Source: an uncultured Clostridia bacterium (GTDB lineage Bacteria > Bacillota_A > Clostridia > TANB77 > CAG-508). From it: 25,157 nucleotides of DNA. Under the pieces are notes generated by a model, which was given only the letters and a program-made list of their open reading frames with translations, was not told where the DNA came from and did no database searches. Location of the stretch: assembly GCA_944388685.1 (NCBI GenBank), contig CALXJS010000024.1, positions 1 to 25,157 on the forward strand. The letters are read 5' to 3'. Made by a program: the position numbers and the translations under genes. This document shows, piece after piece, positions 7,682 through 15,285 of this stretch. Position 1 is the first letter of the stretch. Every line of letters starts with the position of its first letter.

Positions 7682-8299
7682 CTAATTTATTAAGATTTTT
7701 ACTTCTTTATTTGTAACTAATTTCTTAAAATTTTCTCCATCCTCTATCTTCCCTACAATACTACCATAATGCGTTGGAATTACAACTGTGGCCTTTATAC
7801 GATTTGCCAATTGTGCTGCTTCCTGATAATCCATTGTATATGTTCCACCAACTGGAATCAATGCCACATCACATTCTATATTCTGAATTTCATTAATATT
7901 ATCCGTATCTCCTGCTATATAATATTTTTTATCATTTATAGTAATGATATATCCTACCCATTGATTCTGCTTTGGATGAAATGCCTTATTCTCGTTATAT
8001 GCATAAGTTGTTTCAAACTCCAAGCCTTGAATTTCGTACTTTTCTCCTGGTTTAACAACAAATATTCTTTCTTTACCAAATACTGTTTCTGCTTTTTCTT
8101 TTAAATCTTCTGTCACAACAAATATTGTATCTTCTTTCTTTACTTTTTCTATATCTTTTGGAGAAAAATGATCATAATGAGAATGTGTAAAAAATACGTA
8201 GTCTGCATCATGATAATCTTTATTAATTTGAAATGGGTCAATGTAAACTATGTTACCTTCTTCTATTCTTATACTACTATGACATAATACTTCTACCAT
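7682..8299 (-). CDS. Metallo-beta-lactamase-fold metal-dependent hydrolase
   Basis: 205 residues. The signature HSHYDH (HxHxDH) lies in the first third, AGDTD gives the metal-bridging Asp, and IPTHYG gives a late His. The fold resembles UlaG/UPF0173-type hydrolases, cytosolic enzymes acting on phosphodiester or lactone-like bonds; the substrate is not predictable. The ATG follows AGGAGGT. It is the first gene of a two-gene operon with the DnaB-like ATPase, a pairing that might hint at nucleic-acid or nucleotide chemistry. Confidence 0.85.
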   Translation of the reverse strand: MVEVLCHSSIRIEEGNIVYIDPFQINKDYHDADYVFFTHSHYDHFSPKDIEKVKKEDTIFVVTEDLKEKAETVFGKERIFVVKPGEKYEIQGLEFETTYAYNENKAFHPKQNQWVGYIITINDKKYYIAGDTDNINEIQNIECDVALIPVGGTYTMDYQEAAQLANRIKATVVIPTHYGSIVGKIEDGENFKKLVTNKEVKILIN

Positions 8300-8349
8300 A
8301 TTTTACCTCCTACCACTTTTATATTTTCCACGCTTTGTTCGCTATTGCT

Positions 8350-8378
8350 ACTATATCATAATTTTGCTTAATGAACAA
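8350..8378 (-). promoter_or_regulatory. Promoter of the hydrolase/ATPase operon
   Basis: -35 TTGTTC (8373-8378), 17-bp spacer, extended -10 TGATATAGT with core TATAGT at 8350-8355, minus strand. Confidence 0.6.
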
Positions 8379-8516
8379 TACTATTTATGAACATTTCATA
8401 TTATCGTGGTTTAGTTACAATTTGTGATTATGCAGAATCTAAAATAAAGTATTGTTTAGAAAATTTGCTTTTTTCTTAACCTATATGGATTTTTATATAT
8501 AACAAATTTGAATTTT

Positions 8517-9734
8517 TTAAATTTCTTCTTTTTTAAATTTTACAAAATCTTCTGTTTGCATATTCCCTGCTCTTGTAATTAAGTGATAGCCATATTTCTC
8601 TTTTAGTTTGTCAATTGTTCTATCTAATTTCTCTTGTTTCTCGTCTTTTTTTGGTTGAAATAAAGAGATTTGCATTTCTTCTTCATCTGTTAAGTCATCC
8701 ACTCGAAGTCCTACCAATCTAATTGGTGTGCCTTTTCTGTACATCTGCTCTAAAAGTTCTTTTGCTGTTTCAAAAATTTCTTTTGTACTATCTGTTGCAT
8801 TTCCCAATTTCTTTTGATGTGACGTATCTACAAAATTATTATTACGCAATTGTACATTTACAACTTTTGCTAACATCTTCTCTTTTCTTAATCGATAAGC
8901 CACATGCTCTGCTAAAGCCAATAAAATTTCATTCAATTTTTCGATATTGGTAATATCTTCTGGTAATGTAACAGAGTTTCCAATTCCTTTTGGCTTTTCT
9001 TTGATGTATTTTACTTCTGAATTATCAATTCCATTAGCATATTCCCACATCATCACTCCATGTTTCCCAAATTTATCTTGTAATATTTTTTTGTTCGTTT
9101 TAGCCAAATCTCCAATTGTTCTTATCTGCATATTATATAATTTAGGAACAGTACGTTTTCCTAGCATAAATAATTCCGAAACAGGCAATGTCCACATTTT
9201 ATCTACTATCTCCTCTTCAAAAAGAGTATGTACTCTATCTGGTTTTGTAAAGTCAGATGCCATTTTAGCTAATAGTTTATTATGTGCTACACCTACATTT
9301 ACTGTAAAGCCTAATTCTTTCTTTACTCTTCTATTAATCTCTTTCCCTTTTTGTAATAAAGTATTATTCATTAAATATTGTGTCATATCTAAAAAACATT
9401 CATCAATACTAAATCTTTCGATTTTATCTGTATATTCTAGTAATAATTGATATAACTGATTAGAATACTTTCTATAAATTTTAAAATTAGAAGGAAATAC
9501 TTTTAAGCCTGGACATTTCATCCTTGCTTGATAAATGGTCTCTGCTGTTTTAACACCACATTCTTTTGCTTTCATACTTTTGGCTAAAACAATTCCAGAT
9601 CTTTTAGATTCATCTCCTCCAATAACAGCTGGTATTTCTCTGATATCTATTTCACTACCATTTTTTAACATGTCTAAAGCTGTCCAACTTAAAAAAGCAT
9701 TATTGACATCTACATGTAATATTTGACGTTCCAT
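8517..9734 (-). CDS. dinB: Y-family DNA polymerase (Pol IV/UmuC-like)
   Basis: 405 residues. Catalytic acids: Asp9 in HVDVNNAF, and Asp111-Glu112 in SIDECFLDM. Finger/palm, a thumb with helix-hairpin-helix (about 185-215) and a little-finger domain follow in the usual order. QISLF at 355-359 is a beta-clamp binding motif, so this is a replisome-interacting translesion polymerase. The DVNNAF variant belongs to a Bacillota branch beside classic DinB, so the symbol is used loosely. The start has only a weak GGTGAT Shine-Dalgarno, and the RNA leader is predicted to be about 8 nt. I see no LexA-type box at the promoter. Confidence 0.9.
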   Translation of the reverse strand: MERQILHVDVNNAFLSWTALDMLKNGSEIDIREIPAVIGGDESKRSGIVLAKSMKAKECGVKTAETIYQARMKCPGLKVFPSNFKIYRKYSNQLYQLLLEYTDKIERFSIDECFLDMTQYLMNNTLLQKGKEINRRVKKELGFTVNVGVAHNKLLAKMASDFTKPDRVHTLFEEEIVDKMWTLPVSELFMLGKRTVPKLYNMQIRTIGDLAKTNKKILQDKFGKHGVMMWEYANGIDNSEVKYIKEKPKGIGNSVTLPEDITNIEKLNEILLALAEHVAYRLRKEKMLAKVVNVQLRNNNFVDTSHQKKLGNATDSTKEIFETAKELLEQMYRKGTPIRLVGLRVDDLTDEEEMQISLFQPKKDEKQEKLDRTIDKLKEKYGYHLITRAGNMQTEDFVKFKKEEI

Positions 9735-9749
9735 ATTATCACCAGTTAC

Positions 9750-9778
9750 ATTATAGAATAAATGTTTGGTTTTGTCAA
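9750..9778 (-). promoter_or_regulatory. Perfect consensus sigma-A promoter of the Y-family polymerase
   Basis: TTGACA (9773-9778), 17-bp spacer, TATAAT (9750-9755), minus strand: both hexamers are exact consensus. The predicted start near 9743 leaves about 8 nt before the ATG at 9734. Confidence 0.8.
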
Positions 9779-9964
9779 TGTTTTTTATTTTTATATGATT
9801 TTACTTTTATTTTTACAATTTTCAGTATATAATATTTGAGACAAAGTAATACAATGCATAAGAGATTTCATCTATTGGAAACAATATGAATTTTTTTATA
9901 AAATGAACGAATTTATATGTTTTTATTTTCAAAAAATATGATAAATTGATGGGAGGTAATTATT

Positions 9965-10852
9965 TTGAATAAACTCGTTATTATTGGTTGTGGGAATGTT
10001 GGAATGGCATATGCTTATTCTTTATTAAACCAATGTTTAGATATCCAAGAATTGGTTCTAATCGATATAAATAAAGAAACATTGTATGGTAAGGTTGCTG
10101 ATTTAAATCATAGTAGCTATAATTTAAATACATCCACAAAAGTTATACTTGGTAACTATTCAGATTGCCAGGATGCAGATATTATTTGTATCACTGCTGG
10201 TCCTAGTCAATCATGTATAAAAGGTTCTAGAATGGAAGATTTGCATAAGGCAAATACAATTTTAAAAGATATTATTTCTGAAATTAATAAAACCAACTTT
10301 TCTGGAATTTATTTACTTGCAACAAACCCACTAGATGTTATGACTTATGTAACATGGAAATATGCAAATTGTAATCCTTTAAAAGTAATCGGTTCTGGAA
10401 CACTTTTAGATACTGCTCGATTACGCTATATTCTATCTGAAAAATATCATAAACCGATAACAGAAGTTACTGGTTTGGTTCTTGGTGAACATGGAGATAG
10501 TCAATTTATTCCATGGTCTACTGTTAACATAGAAAAATTGCCTGAATCTGAAATGGTTACTATTGAAAATACAGTTAAAAAAGCTGGTTTTGATGTTTCA
10601 AAATCACAAGGCTTTACTTGTTATGGAATTGCTTCTGCTTTAAGTAGAATTACAAGAGCCATTATTTTTGATGAAAAGGTTTGTTTACCTGTATGCTCTT
10701 ACCTTGAAAATTATGGCATATTTACTAGTACGCCTTCTATTATTGGTAAGGATGGTATTGAAAAATCCAATATACTTGATTTAGAAAAAAATGAAATATT
10801 AAAATTAGAATATTCTATACAAGTTATAAAAACCGCCATTGGAAATCTATAA
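9965..10852 (+). CDS. ldh: L-lactate dehydrogenase
   Basis: 295 residues, slightly short for the LDH/MDH family (usually 305-320). Start codon is TTG, supported by GGGAGGT 7 nt upstream. NAD-binding GCGNVG at 8-13 and Asp34. Active-site loop has Gln82 where lactate dehydrogenases carry Gln and malate dehydrogenases carry Arg, then Arg89. Catalytic Asp149 and Arg152 lie in DTAR, and His176 in GEHGDS. It reduces pyruvate to lactate with NADH, regenerating NAD+ in fermentation. Monocistronic, with a terminator 22 bases past the stop. A possible promoter (TTGGAA, 16 bp, TATAAA) lies near 9875-9902. Confidence 0.88.
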   Translation: MNKLVIIGCGNVGMAYAYSLLNQCLDIQELVLIDINKETLYGKVADLNHSSYNLNTSTKVILGNYSDCQDADIICITAGPSQSCIKGSRMEDLHKANTILKDIISEINKTNFSGIYLLATNPLDVMTYVTWKYANCNPLKVIGSGTLLDTARLRYILSEKYHKPITEVTGLVLGEHGDSQFIPWSTVNIEKLPESEMVTIENTVKKAGFDVSKSQGFTCYGIASALSRITRAIIFDEKVCLPVCSYLENYGIFTSTPSIIGKDGIEKSNILDLEKNEILKLEYSIQVIKTAIGNL

Positions 10853-10874
10853 CATATAAAATTTATTATGCGAA

Positions 10875-10912
10875 AAATTGCATAGCAGTCTTTCTGTGCA
10901 ATTTCGTTTTTT
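10875..10912 (+). terminator. Terminator of ldh (member of a dispersed terminator-like repeat)
   Basis: AAATTGCATAG pairs with CTGTGCAATTT (one U-G wobble) around an 8-nt loop, followed by CGTTTTTTAA. Its right arm and tail share a core with 18353-18375 (minus) and 22127-22149 (plus). Confidence 0.8.
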
Positions 10913-10948
10913 AATTCTAAAAAATGTAATTTTCTAAAATTTAAAAAG

Positions 10949-10979
10949 AACTAGGTAGAATTTTATTCTCCACCTAGTT
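10949..10979 (-). terminator. Terminator overlapping the SDR stop codon
   Basis: On the minus strand AACTAGGTGGAGAAT pairs with ATTCTACCTAGTT (2-nt bulge), then CTTTTTAAATTT. The last codons and stop of the SDR gene form the left arm, so translation to the stop could affect folding. Confidence 0.8.
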
Positions 10980-11721
10980 TTCTTTTTTGTGCCATATAGG
11001 CAAATTTACTAATTATATTGGCTGGTAATATTTTTGCTCCAAATCTTGCAATTTTTACATCAATTCCTGGTACAATATAAAACTTACCTTTTTGTAGTTT
11101 TTTAATTGCATATTTTGCTACATCCATACTATTTGCTTCTCTTAAATGAAAATCCACATTTGCTACTTTATTAAAATTGGTTTCAACTGGTCCTGGACAT
11201 AATATACTAATTTGTACTTTAGAATGTTCTTTTTTCAATTCTTCTCGTATAGCTTCTGATAATTTGACCACGTAATTTTTTGTCGCATAATATGTTGCCA
11301 TTAATGGTCCTGGCATAAAACCTGCAATAGATGCTACATTTAAGATTTTTCCACTATTTTTTTCTTTCATATCTGTTAAATATAGCTTTGTTAATATATG
11401 ATAAGCAATTATGTTGGTTTTTATCATACGAATATCTTTTTCTAAACTTGTTTTTGTAAAGTTTCCACAATCTCCAAATCCTGCATTATTGATTAAGATA
11501 TCCACATTTTGTACCTGATTGTGGATTTCTTTGCAATTTTCTTCTATACTTAAATCTTTTGATATAATTTCTATTTTTACATCATTTTCTAATTCTTTTT
11601 TGACTTCTTCTAGTTTTGTGACATCTCTTGCAACCAAAACTAGTTCATCTGCTTGCTTTGCTAAAATTCTTGCCATGTCTTTTCCTATTCCTGATGATGC
11701 TCCTGTGATTAAAACTTTCAT
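10963..11721 (-). CDS. Short-chain dehydrogenase/reductase (SDR)
   Basis: 252 residues, typical of classical SDRs. TGASSGIG at 6-13 binds the NAD(P) pyrophosphate, NNAG is at 78-81, Ser131 in NVASIAG and Tyr144-x3-Lys148 form the catalytic set. An Arg32 after the second strand favours NADP. The C-terminal stretch (ARFGAKILPANIISKFAY) resembles DltE/YqjQ-like SDRs that act on lipid or small carbonyl substrates; the real substrate is unknown. Start supported by GAGGT. Single gene. Confidence 0.88.
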   Translation of the reverse strand: MKVLITGASSGIGKDMARILAKQADELVLVARDVTKLEEVKKELENDVKIEIISKDLSIEENCKEIHNQVQNVDILINNAGFGDCGNFTKTSLEKDIRMIKTNIIAYHILTKLYLTDMKEKNSGKILNVASIAGFMPGPLMATYYATKNYVVKLSEAIREELKKEHSKVQISILCPGPVETNFNKVANVDFHLREANSMDVAKYAIKKLQKGKFYIVPGIDVKIARFGAKILPANIISKFAYMAQKRKLGGE

Positions 11722-11846
11722 ATTCTTACCTCTTACATTTTATTATTTGTATTTTTCCATATTTTATTATACTTTTTAGTTACTTTCAAGTTTTTTCTTT
11801 TTCATCGGGATACAAATTTTTGCATATTTGCATATTTATTAATAAA

Positions 11847-11889
11847 TATAAGTGATATAGTTTTTTCTATTTACTATATCACTTTATAA
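11847..11889 (-). terminator. Hairpin terminator of the prepilin-like gene
   Basis: AGTGATATAGT (11851-11861) pairs exactly with ACTATATCACT (11873-11883) and the stem extends with a one-base bulge. Downstream on the minus strand the tail is only moderately T-rich (TATATTTATT). Confidence 0.55.
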
Positions 11890-11936
11890 AAATACTTTTT
11901 TAATTCACATGTTAATATTTTTAATTTCAACATTAT

Positions 11937-13637
11937 TTAAAATGCAAGAATTGTACGAAATGTTGTACCTTGTCCCATTGGACCCTTTTTATTATATCCA
12001 CCAAAAAAATAATAAGTAAAGATTCCAGGATTATTTTGATAACACCCTCCTCTACTAAAAAAGCCAGAATCTCCACTTGGATATGCTATCTCTACATTAA
12101 ACCATGCAGTCTTTGCATAAACTGATGTTTCCCATATTGCATCTCCTTTTCTATTTTCTGTTAAATTATATGAATTTATCTGATTGCTTTCAGCCTCATA
12201 TACGGTTTTATAGGCTGTACTCTTTGATTTTTCAGCCTCATTTTTTCCTAATATACTTCCTTCTTCTCCATATCCTCCTATATCTTGATTAACCGATTCT
12301 GTACTAATATAATTCACATAAGATGCCACATTTTCCCATAGTCCACCACTCATATCATAGACACCATAAGCATTATTAGTTGTACTTTGTGTCTTATTCG
12401 TTGCATATATCGTTTTTAAATTACTGGTTCCTCCTGTTCCTGTGGCAGAAGTATTGCCAGTTGCCTTAAGTTCTTTTCCATTAATTCCATATTTACTTTG
12501 CGTTAAATAGGCTATTGCTCCCCATTCACTATTTTTTGCCATATGACTATTAATTGTCACATTTTCTCCAAATGTTGCATTTTTAGCTAACTGATATTGT
12601 TCATTTACCGTCATACTACTTAAATCACCTATGATTCCAGGTAATATCATTATAATTCTCTCTTCCGTTGTACTATCATAACTTCCTGTCGTTTCAAACT
12701 TTCCTACCCATATACCAGTTAATTCTCCAAATCCTCCCCCATTTTCTGCATTACTTGTGAAAGCTGGATGTACTAGCCATTCATTTTGCACTTGTTCTCC
12801 ATTTTCATCTTCTGTATAGGTAACTTTACTTGGGTCTGTTACGATTGTTCCTGTCTCTCCATTTAAAAATTGATTATTTGTATCTATAAAAGCAATTTCT
12901 ATTGTTCCCCCTGTTGTATCTGTTCCACTTTGATGATAGCCACTTGTTATTTTATAAGCATATCTTGGTATCCATACCCACATACTTCCATCTTGCGTTA
13001 TCGCATTTGCCCATTTACTTCCTGTTTGACTTTCTGCATCTTCTCCCACATATTTTATGGCTGTCATAGCCCCACGTAACTTTGGTTCATTTACCTTTAC
13101 TTCTTTATCTCCATTAGAAATATCTGCATAGCTATACCATTCTTCATCTGTCTTAGTTGTCTTTTCCCAGTAAACTGGTGTTTCTGCCACATTTTCTTCT
13201 GTTATTATCTGTGTTACATTTCCATCTCTATCTACTGTATAATATCTATCACTTTCGATAAATACAACCTCTATTTCTTCCCCTATTTCAGAGGTTTCTG
13301 TTTTTCCTTCTCCTGTTTCCTTATCTAATGCATTTTGCAATTCATCCTTCTCAATATTTCCGTATTTGTTGTTTTCCATTGCTTGAACTGTTGCCTTTTC
13401 TAACACTTCTTTCTCATTGGCAATTTCTGCTTCTTCCTTTGCCTTTCCCGCATTTTGGATAATTCCATTATCTGATGTTATGGCACTTATGGTTATTCCT
13501 GCTAATATTAGCAATACAATTATGGTTATAACTAAGGCCAATATTGTAATTCCTTTTTCTGCTTTTACTTTTTGTTCCTTTATACATACTTCTTTATTTT
13601 GTCTTTCCTTTTCAAGTTGTTTTTCATCTTTTCTCAC
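11937..13637 (-). CDS. Prepilin-like surface protein with C-terminal FGE/C-type-lectin-like domain
   Basis: 566 residues, GTG start after AAGGAGG. A 29-residue charged leader ends KG, followed by hydrophobic ITILALVITIIVLLILAG, a class III (type IV prepilin-like) signal; the usual Glu at +5 is absent. Then comes a Glu/Lys-rich helix (65-115), and a large formylglycine-generating-enzyme-like domain with YDMSGGLWENV (compare YDMSGNVWEWV) and a final SRGG...TTFRTIL at 528-564. The end matches the fold of DGR variable proteins, and codons there look diversified (see findings). It is likely exported and cell-surface anchored, with a ligand-binding head. Expression is probably controlled by the inverted-repeat-bounded promoter segment 64 bases upstream. 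No reverse transcriptase or template repeat is in this window. Confidence 0.75.
   Translation of the reverse strand: MRKDEKQLEKERQNKEVCIKEQKVKAEKGITILALVITIIVLLILAGITISAITSDNGIIQNAGKAKEEAEIANEKEVLEKATVQAMENNKYGNIEKDELQNALDKETGEGKTETSEIGEEIEVVFIESDRYYTVDRDGNVTQIITEENVAETPVYWEKTTKTDEEWYSYADISNGDKEVKVNEPKLRGAMTAIKYVGEDAESQTGSKWANAITQDGSMWVWIPRYAYKITSGYHQSGTDTTGGTIEIAFIDTNNQFLNGETGTIVTDPSKVTYTEDENGEQVQNEWLVHPAFTSNAENGGGFGELTGIWVGKFETTGSYDSTTEERIIMILPGIIGDLSSMTVNEQYQLAKNATFGENVTINSHMAKNSEWGAIAYLTQSKYGINGKELKATGNTSATGTGGTSNLKTIYATNKTQSTTNNAYGVYDMSGGLWENVASYVNYISTESVNQDIGGYGEEGSILGKNEAEKSKSTAYKTVYEAESNQINSYNLTENRKGDAIWETSVYAKTAWFNVEIAYPSGDSGFFSRGGCYQNNPGIFTYYFFGGYNKKGPMGQGTTFRTILAF
11949..12050 (-). 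other. Candidate DGR variable region
   Basis: Codes for residues about 530-563 of the prepilin-like protein. In it 15 codons end in T with varied first two bases (TGT, TAT, AAT, CCT, ACT, TTT, GGT), the spectrum expected from adenine mutagenesis of AAT codons, between constant SRGG and TFR anchors. Inference only, since no template repeat can be compared here. Confidence 0.5.
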
Positions 13638-13700
13638 ACTTTATTCCTCCTTCTTTTGTTAGTAATATTTTTCTTTAGGTTTCATTAATTGTTTACTTTT

Positions 13701-13888
13701 AGTTAAGTACTCTAAGAATTTCTTACTGCCTAAAAGCATTGGAATAAAGGCGTTCTTCGTATTTTTTCTTTTGAAATGTTTATAATGTTTTTTCTTTGTT
13801 TTATTTTTTTAATTTTTGTTCTTTTAGTTGACTTTACTAAGTTTTATTGTTATTATAAACATGAAAAATTTTCTTAGAGTACTTAACT
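13701..13888. promoter_or_regulatory. Candidate invertible promoter segment (phase switch)
   Basis: Perfect 18-bp inverted repeats AGTTAAGTACTCTAAGAA (13701-13718) and its complement (13871-13888) bound 152 bases. Inside, next to the right arm, is a sigma-A promoter on the plus strand, facing away from the prepilin-like gene. The 63 bases between the left arm and the GTG start carry a strong RBS but no good promoter. Inversion would place the promoter at 13733-13761 on the minus strand with RNA start near 13726, about 89 nt before the GTG. No target-site duplication flanks the arms. Size and layout match known Clostridioides difficile switches. No recombinase gene is in the window. Confidence 0.6.
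13828..13856 (+). promoter_or_regulatory. Promoter inside the invertible segment, currently pointing rightward
   Basis: -35 TTGACT (13828-13833), 17-bp spacer, -10 TATTAT (13851-13856). The RNA would begin near 13863 and run through the right inverted repeat into a terminator at 13916-13957. Confidence 0.7.
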
Positions 13889-13915
13889 CTAGGAAAATTT
13901 TAATTTTTTAAAATT

Positions 13916-13957
13916 AAATCATGTAAATTAAAACGCATTAATTTTTATGATTTTTTT
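13916..13957 (+). terminator. Terminator catching the outward transcript of the switch
   Basis: AAATCAT..AAATTAA pairs with TTAATTT..ATGATTT (two-base internal loop, 6-nt apical loop), then a T-run. It would end the transcript about 90 nt after its start, so the present orientation yields a short abortive RNA. The rest of the gene-free stretch to 14131 is AT-rich without further signals. Confidence 0.6.
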
Positions 13958-14131
13958 ATATTATGTTCCTATTTTTATTTCACTATTTTTGTTTTAGTGT
14001 TTTATTTTAGAAAAACTAAAAATATTTTTTTATCAAATCATATCAATTTTTAGATTCTAATGTTTTTATTTTATAAATTTATCTGTTGTATAACCAAAAA
14101 AAATCTGTTAAAATTTGGGGGCGGTCAAAAA

Positions 14132-14425
14132 ATGATAGAAGAGTGTAAAAATGATAATGAAGAAATTAAAAAAGCAGTAGATCAACTAACAGAAATGAGT
14201 GCAGATGAATACGAAAGAGAATTATATGAAATTAGGGAAAGAAGTAGATTAACCTATAACACAGAAATGAATGAAGCAAAAAGAAAAGGGTTAGCTGCTG
14301 GAAAAGCTGAAGGAAAGGCTGAAGAAAAAAAAGAAATTGCTAAAAAGATGAAGGAAAAAGGTCTTGATATTGAACTTATACAAGAATTGACAAATTTGAC
14401 CAAAGATGAAATAAATTCTTTATAA
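14132..14425 (+). CDS. Orphan C-terminal segment of an Rpn-family (PD-(D/E)XK) protein
   Basis: 97 residues from an ATG with GGGGGCGG upstream; an in-frame ATG at 14060 has no RBS. The sequence (EIKKAVDQLTEMS, Glu-rich helix, GLAAGKAEGKAE, then KGLDIELIQELTNLTKDEI) is the C-terminal part typical of Rpn family recombination-promoting nucleases/putative transposases. The nuclease domain that should precede it is absent. It is known that Rpn genes can express an internal C-terminal product (RpnS) that restrains the full-length nuclease, so this may be a free-standing RpnS-like protein, or a decayed remnant that kept its internal start. A strong terminator follows. Confidence 0.6.
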   Translation: MIEECKNDNEEIKKAVDQLTEMSADEYERELYEIRERSRLTYNTEMNEAKRKGLAAGKAEGKAEEKKEIAKKMKEKGLDIELIQELTNLTKDEINSL

Positions 14426-14439
14426 ATTTCCTATAATAC

Positions 14440-14478
14440 AAAAAAATCTTAGAGTTTATACTTCTCTAAGATTTTTTT
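14440..14478. terminator. Bidirectional terminator
   Basis: AAAAAAATCTTAGAG (14440-14454) pairs exactly with CTCTAAGATTTTTTT (14464-14478), 15-bp stem, 9-nt loop. It serves the Rpn fragment on the plus strand and the membrane gene converging from the minus strand. Confidence 0.9.
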
Positions 14479-14514
14479 GAATAAGCCAAATTGCCAAAAT
14501 TTGTAATCATGTCA

Positions 14515-15285
14515 CTATTGTTTTTTCCTACTAAATTTATTAAATAACATTCCAACTGCATGAACAATTTTAGTTGAGTTATTATTCGCAACTGTTTTTC
14601 CTAACGCCTTTCCACCAACAGTCAATGCTGAAACCAAGGCACTAAGTAAAAATTGTACATCAAAATTCAATCCAAATTGATTTGTAATTTTTACTGCAAT
14701 TAAAGCACTTATGGCACCACTCAAGACACCACAAATGTCTCCAATAACATCGGCACAAATATTGGCAACTCTAGGTGCATTTCTTATTAATTTTATGGAA
14801 TCTTTTGACCCCTTTACCTTTTTAGTAGCTTTTGCATGAAATTCATGTTCATCCGCAACAGTTACTGCTACACCAATAATGTCAAATATAATACCTACTA
14901 AAATAACTCCTACTAAAATCAATATAGCTGGTACCAAACTTAAGTTAGATACCCCATTTGTAGATATATATGAAAATACAATGGATAATATAAAAGTCAT
15001 AATAAAGACTTCGACAAACCATTTGATATTTTCATCTTTCTTTTTTTCTTTTTCCTTTGTTCTCTTTTTTTGTTCTATTTTTTCTTTTACTTCTTCTATT
15101 TCTTTTTCGTTTTCCTTTTCGGTTTTTGCATTTTCCTGTCTCACAGCTTTTTTCATTTCTTTTCTCATTTTTTCAACTTCTTCTTTTCGCGGTTTTGCTT
15201 TTTCTTTTTTAGTGTTTTCCTTCAATTTTATTCCTATCCTTTCTTTTTCATTTTGTTCGATTGGGGACGTTTCTTTTTGAGACAT
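14515..15285 (-). CDS. CorB/OapA-like four-helix membrane protein
   Basis: 256 residues as an ORF. Residues 1-88 are extremely charged, coiled-coil-like Lys/Glu. Four hydrophobic segments follow at about 90-108, 115-142, 174-200 and 209-232, with FDIIGVAVTVADEHEFHAKATKKVKGSKDSIK style motifs between TM2 and TM3. This four-helix part looks like short proteins annotated as Mg2+/Co2+ transporter CorB-like, the type I associate with OapA, the membrane partner of OLE RNA. The candidate RNA lies just upstream, which supports that reading. The annotated ATG (15285) lies in an inverted repeat that encodes MSQKETS, without a clear RBS. The true start may be Met40 or Met44, also with poor RBSs. The long charged N-terminus is unusual. 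Confidence 0.6.
   Translation of the reverse strand: MSQKETSPIEQNEKERIGIKLKENTKKEKAKPRKEEVEKMRKEMKKAVRQENAKTEKENEKEIEEVKEKIEQKKRTKEKEKKKDENIKWFVEVFIMTFILSIVFSYISTNGVSNLSLVPAILILVGVILVGIIFDIIGVAVTVADEHEFHAKATKKVKGSKDSIKLIRNAPRVANICADVIGDICGVLSGAISALIAVKITNQFGLNFDVQFLLSALVSALTVGGKALGKTVANNNSTKIVHAVGMLFNKFSRKKQ

Noticed and set aside
13701..13888. Reading the inverted-repeat segment as an ordinary terminator hairpin
   Set aside because: A 152-base loop is too long for an intrinsic terminator, and a promoter lies inside.
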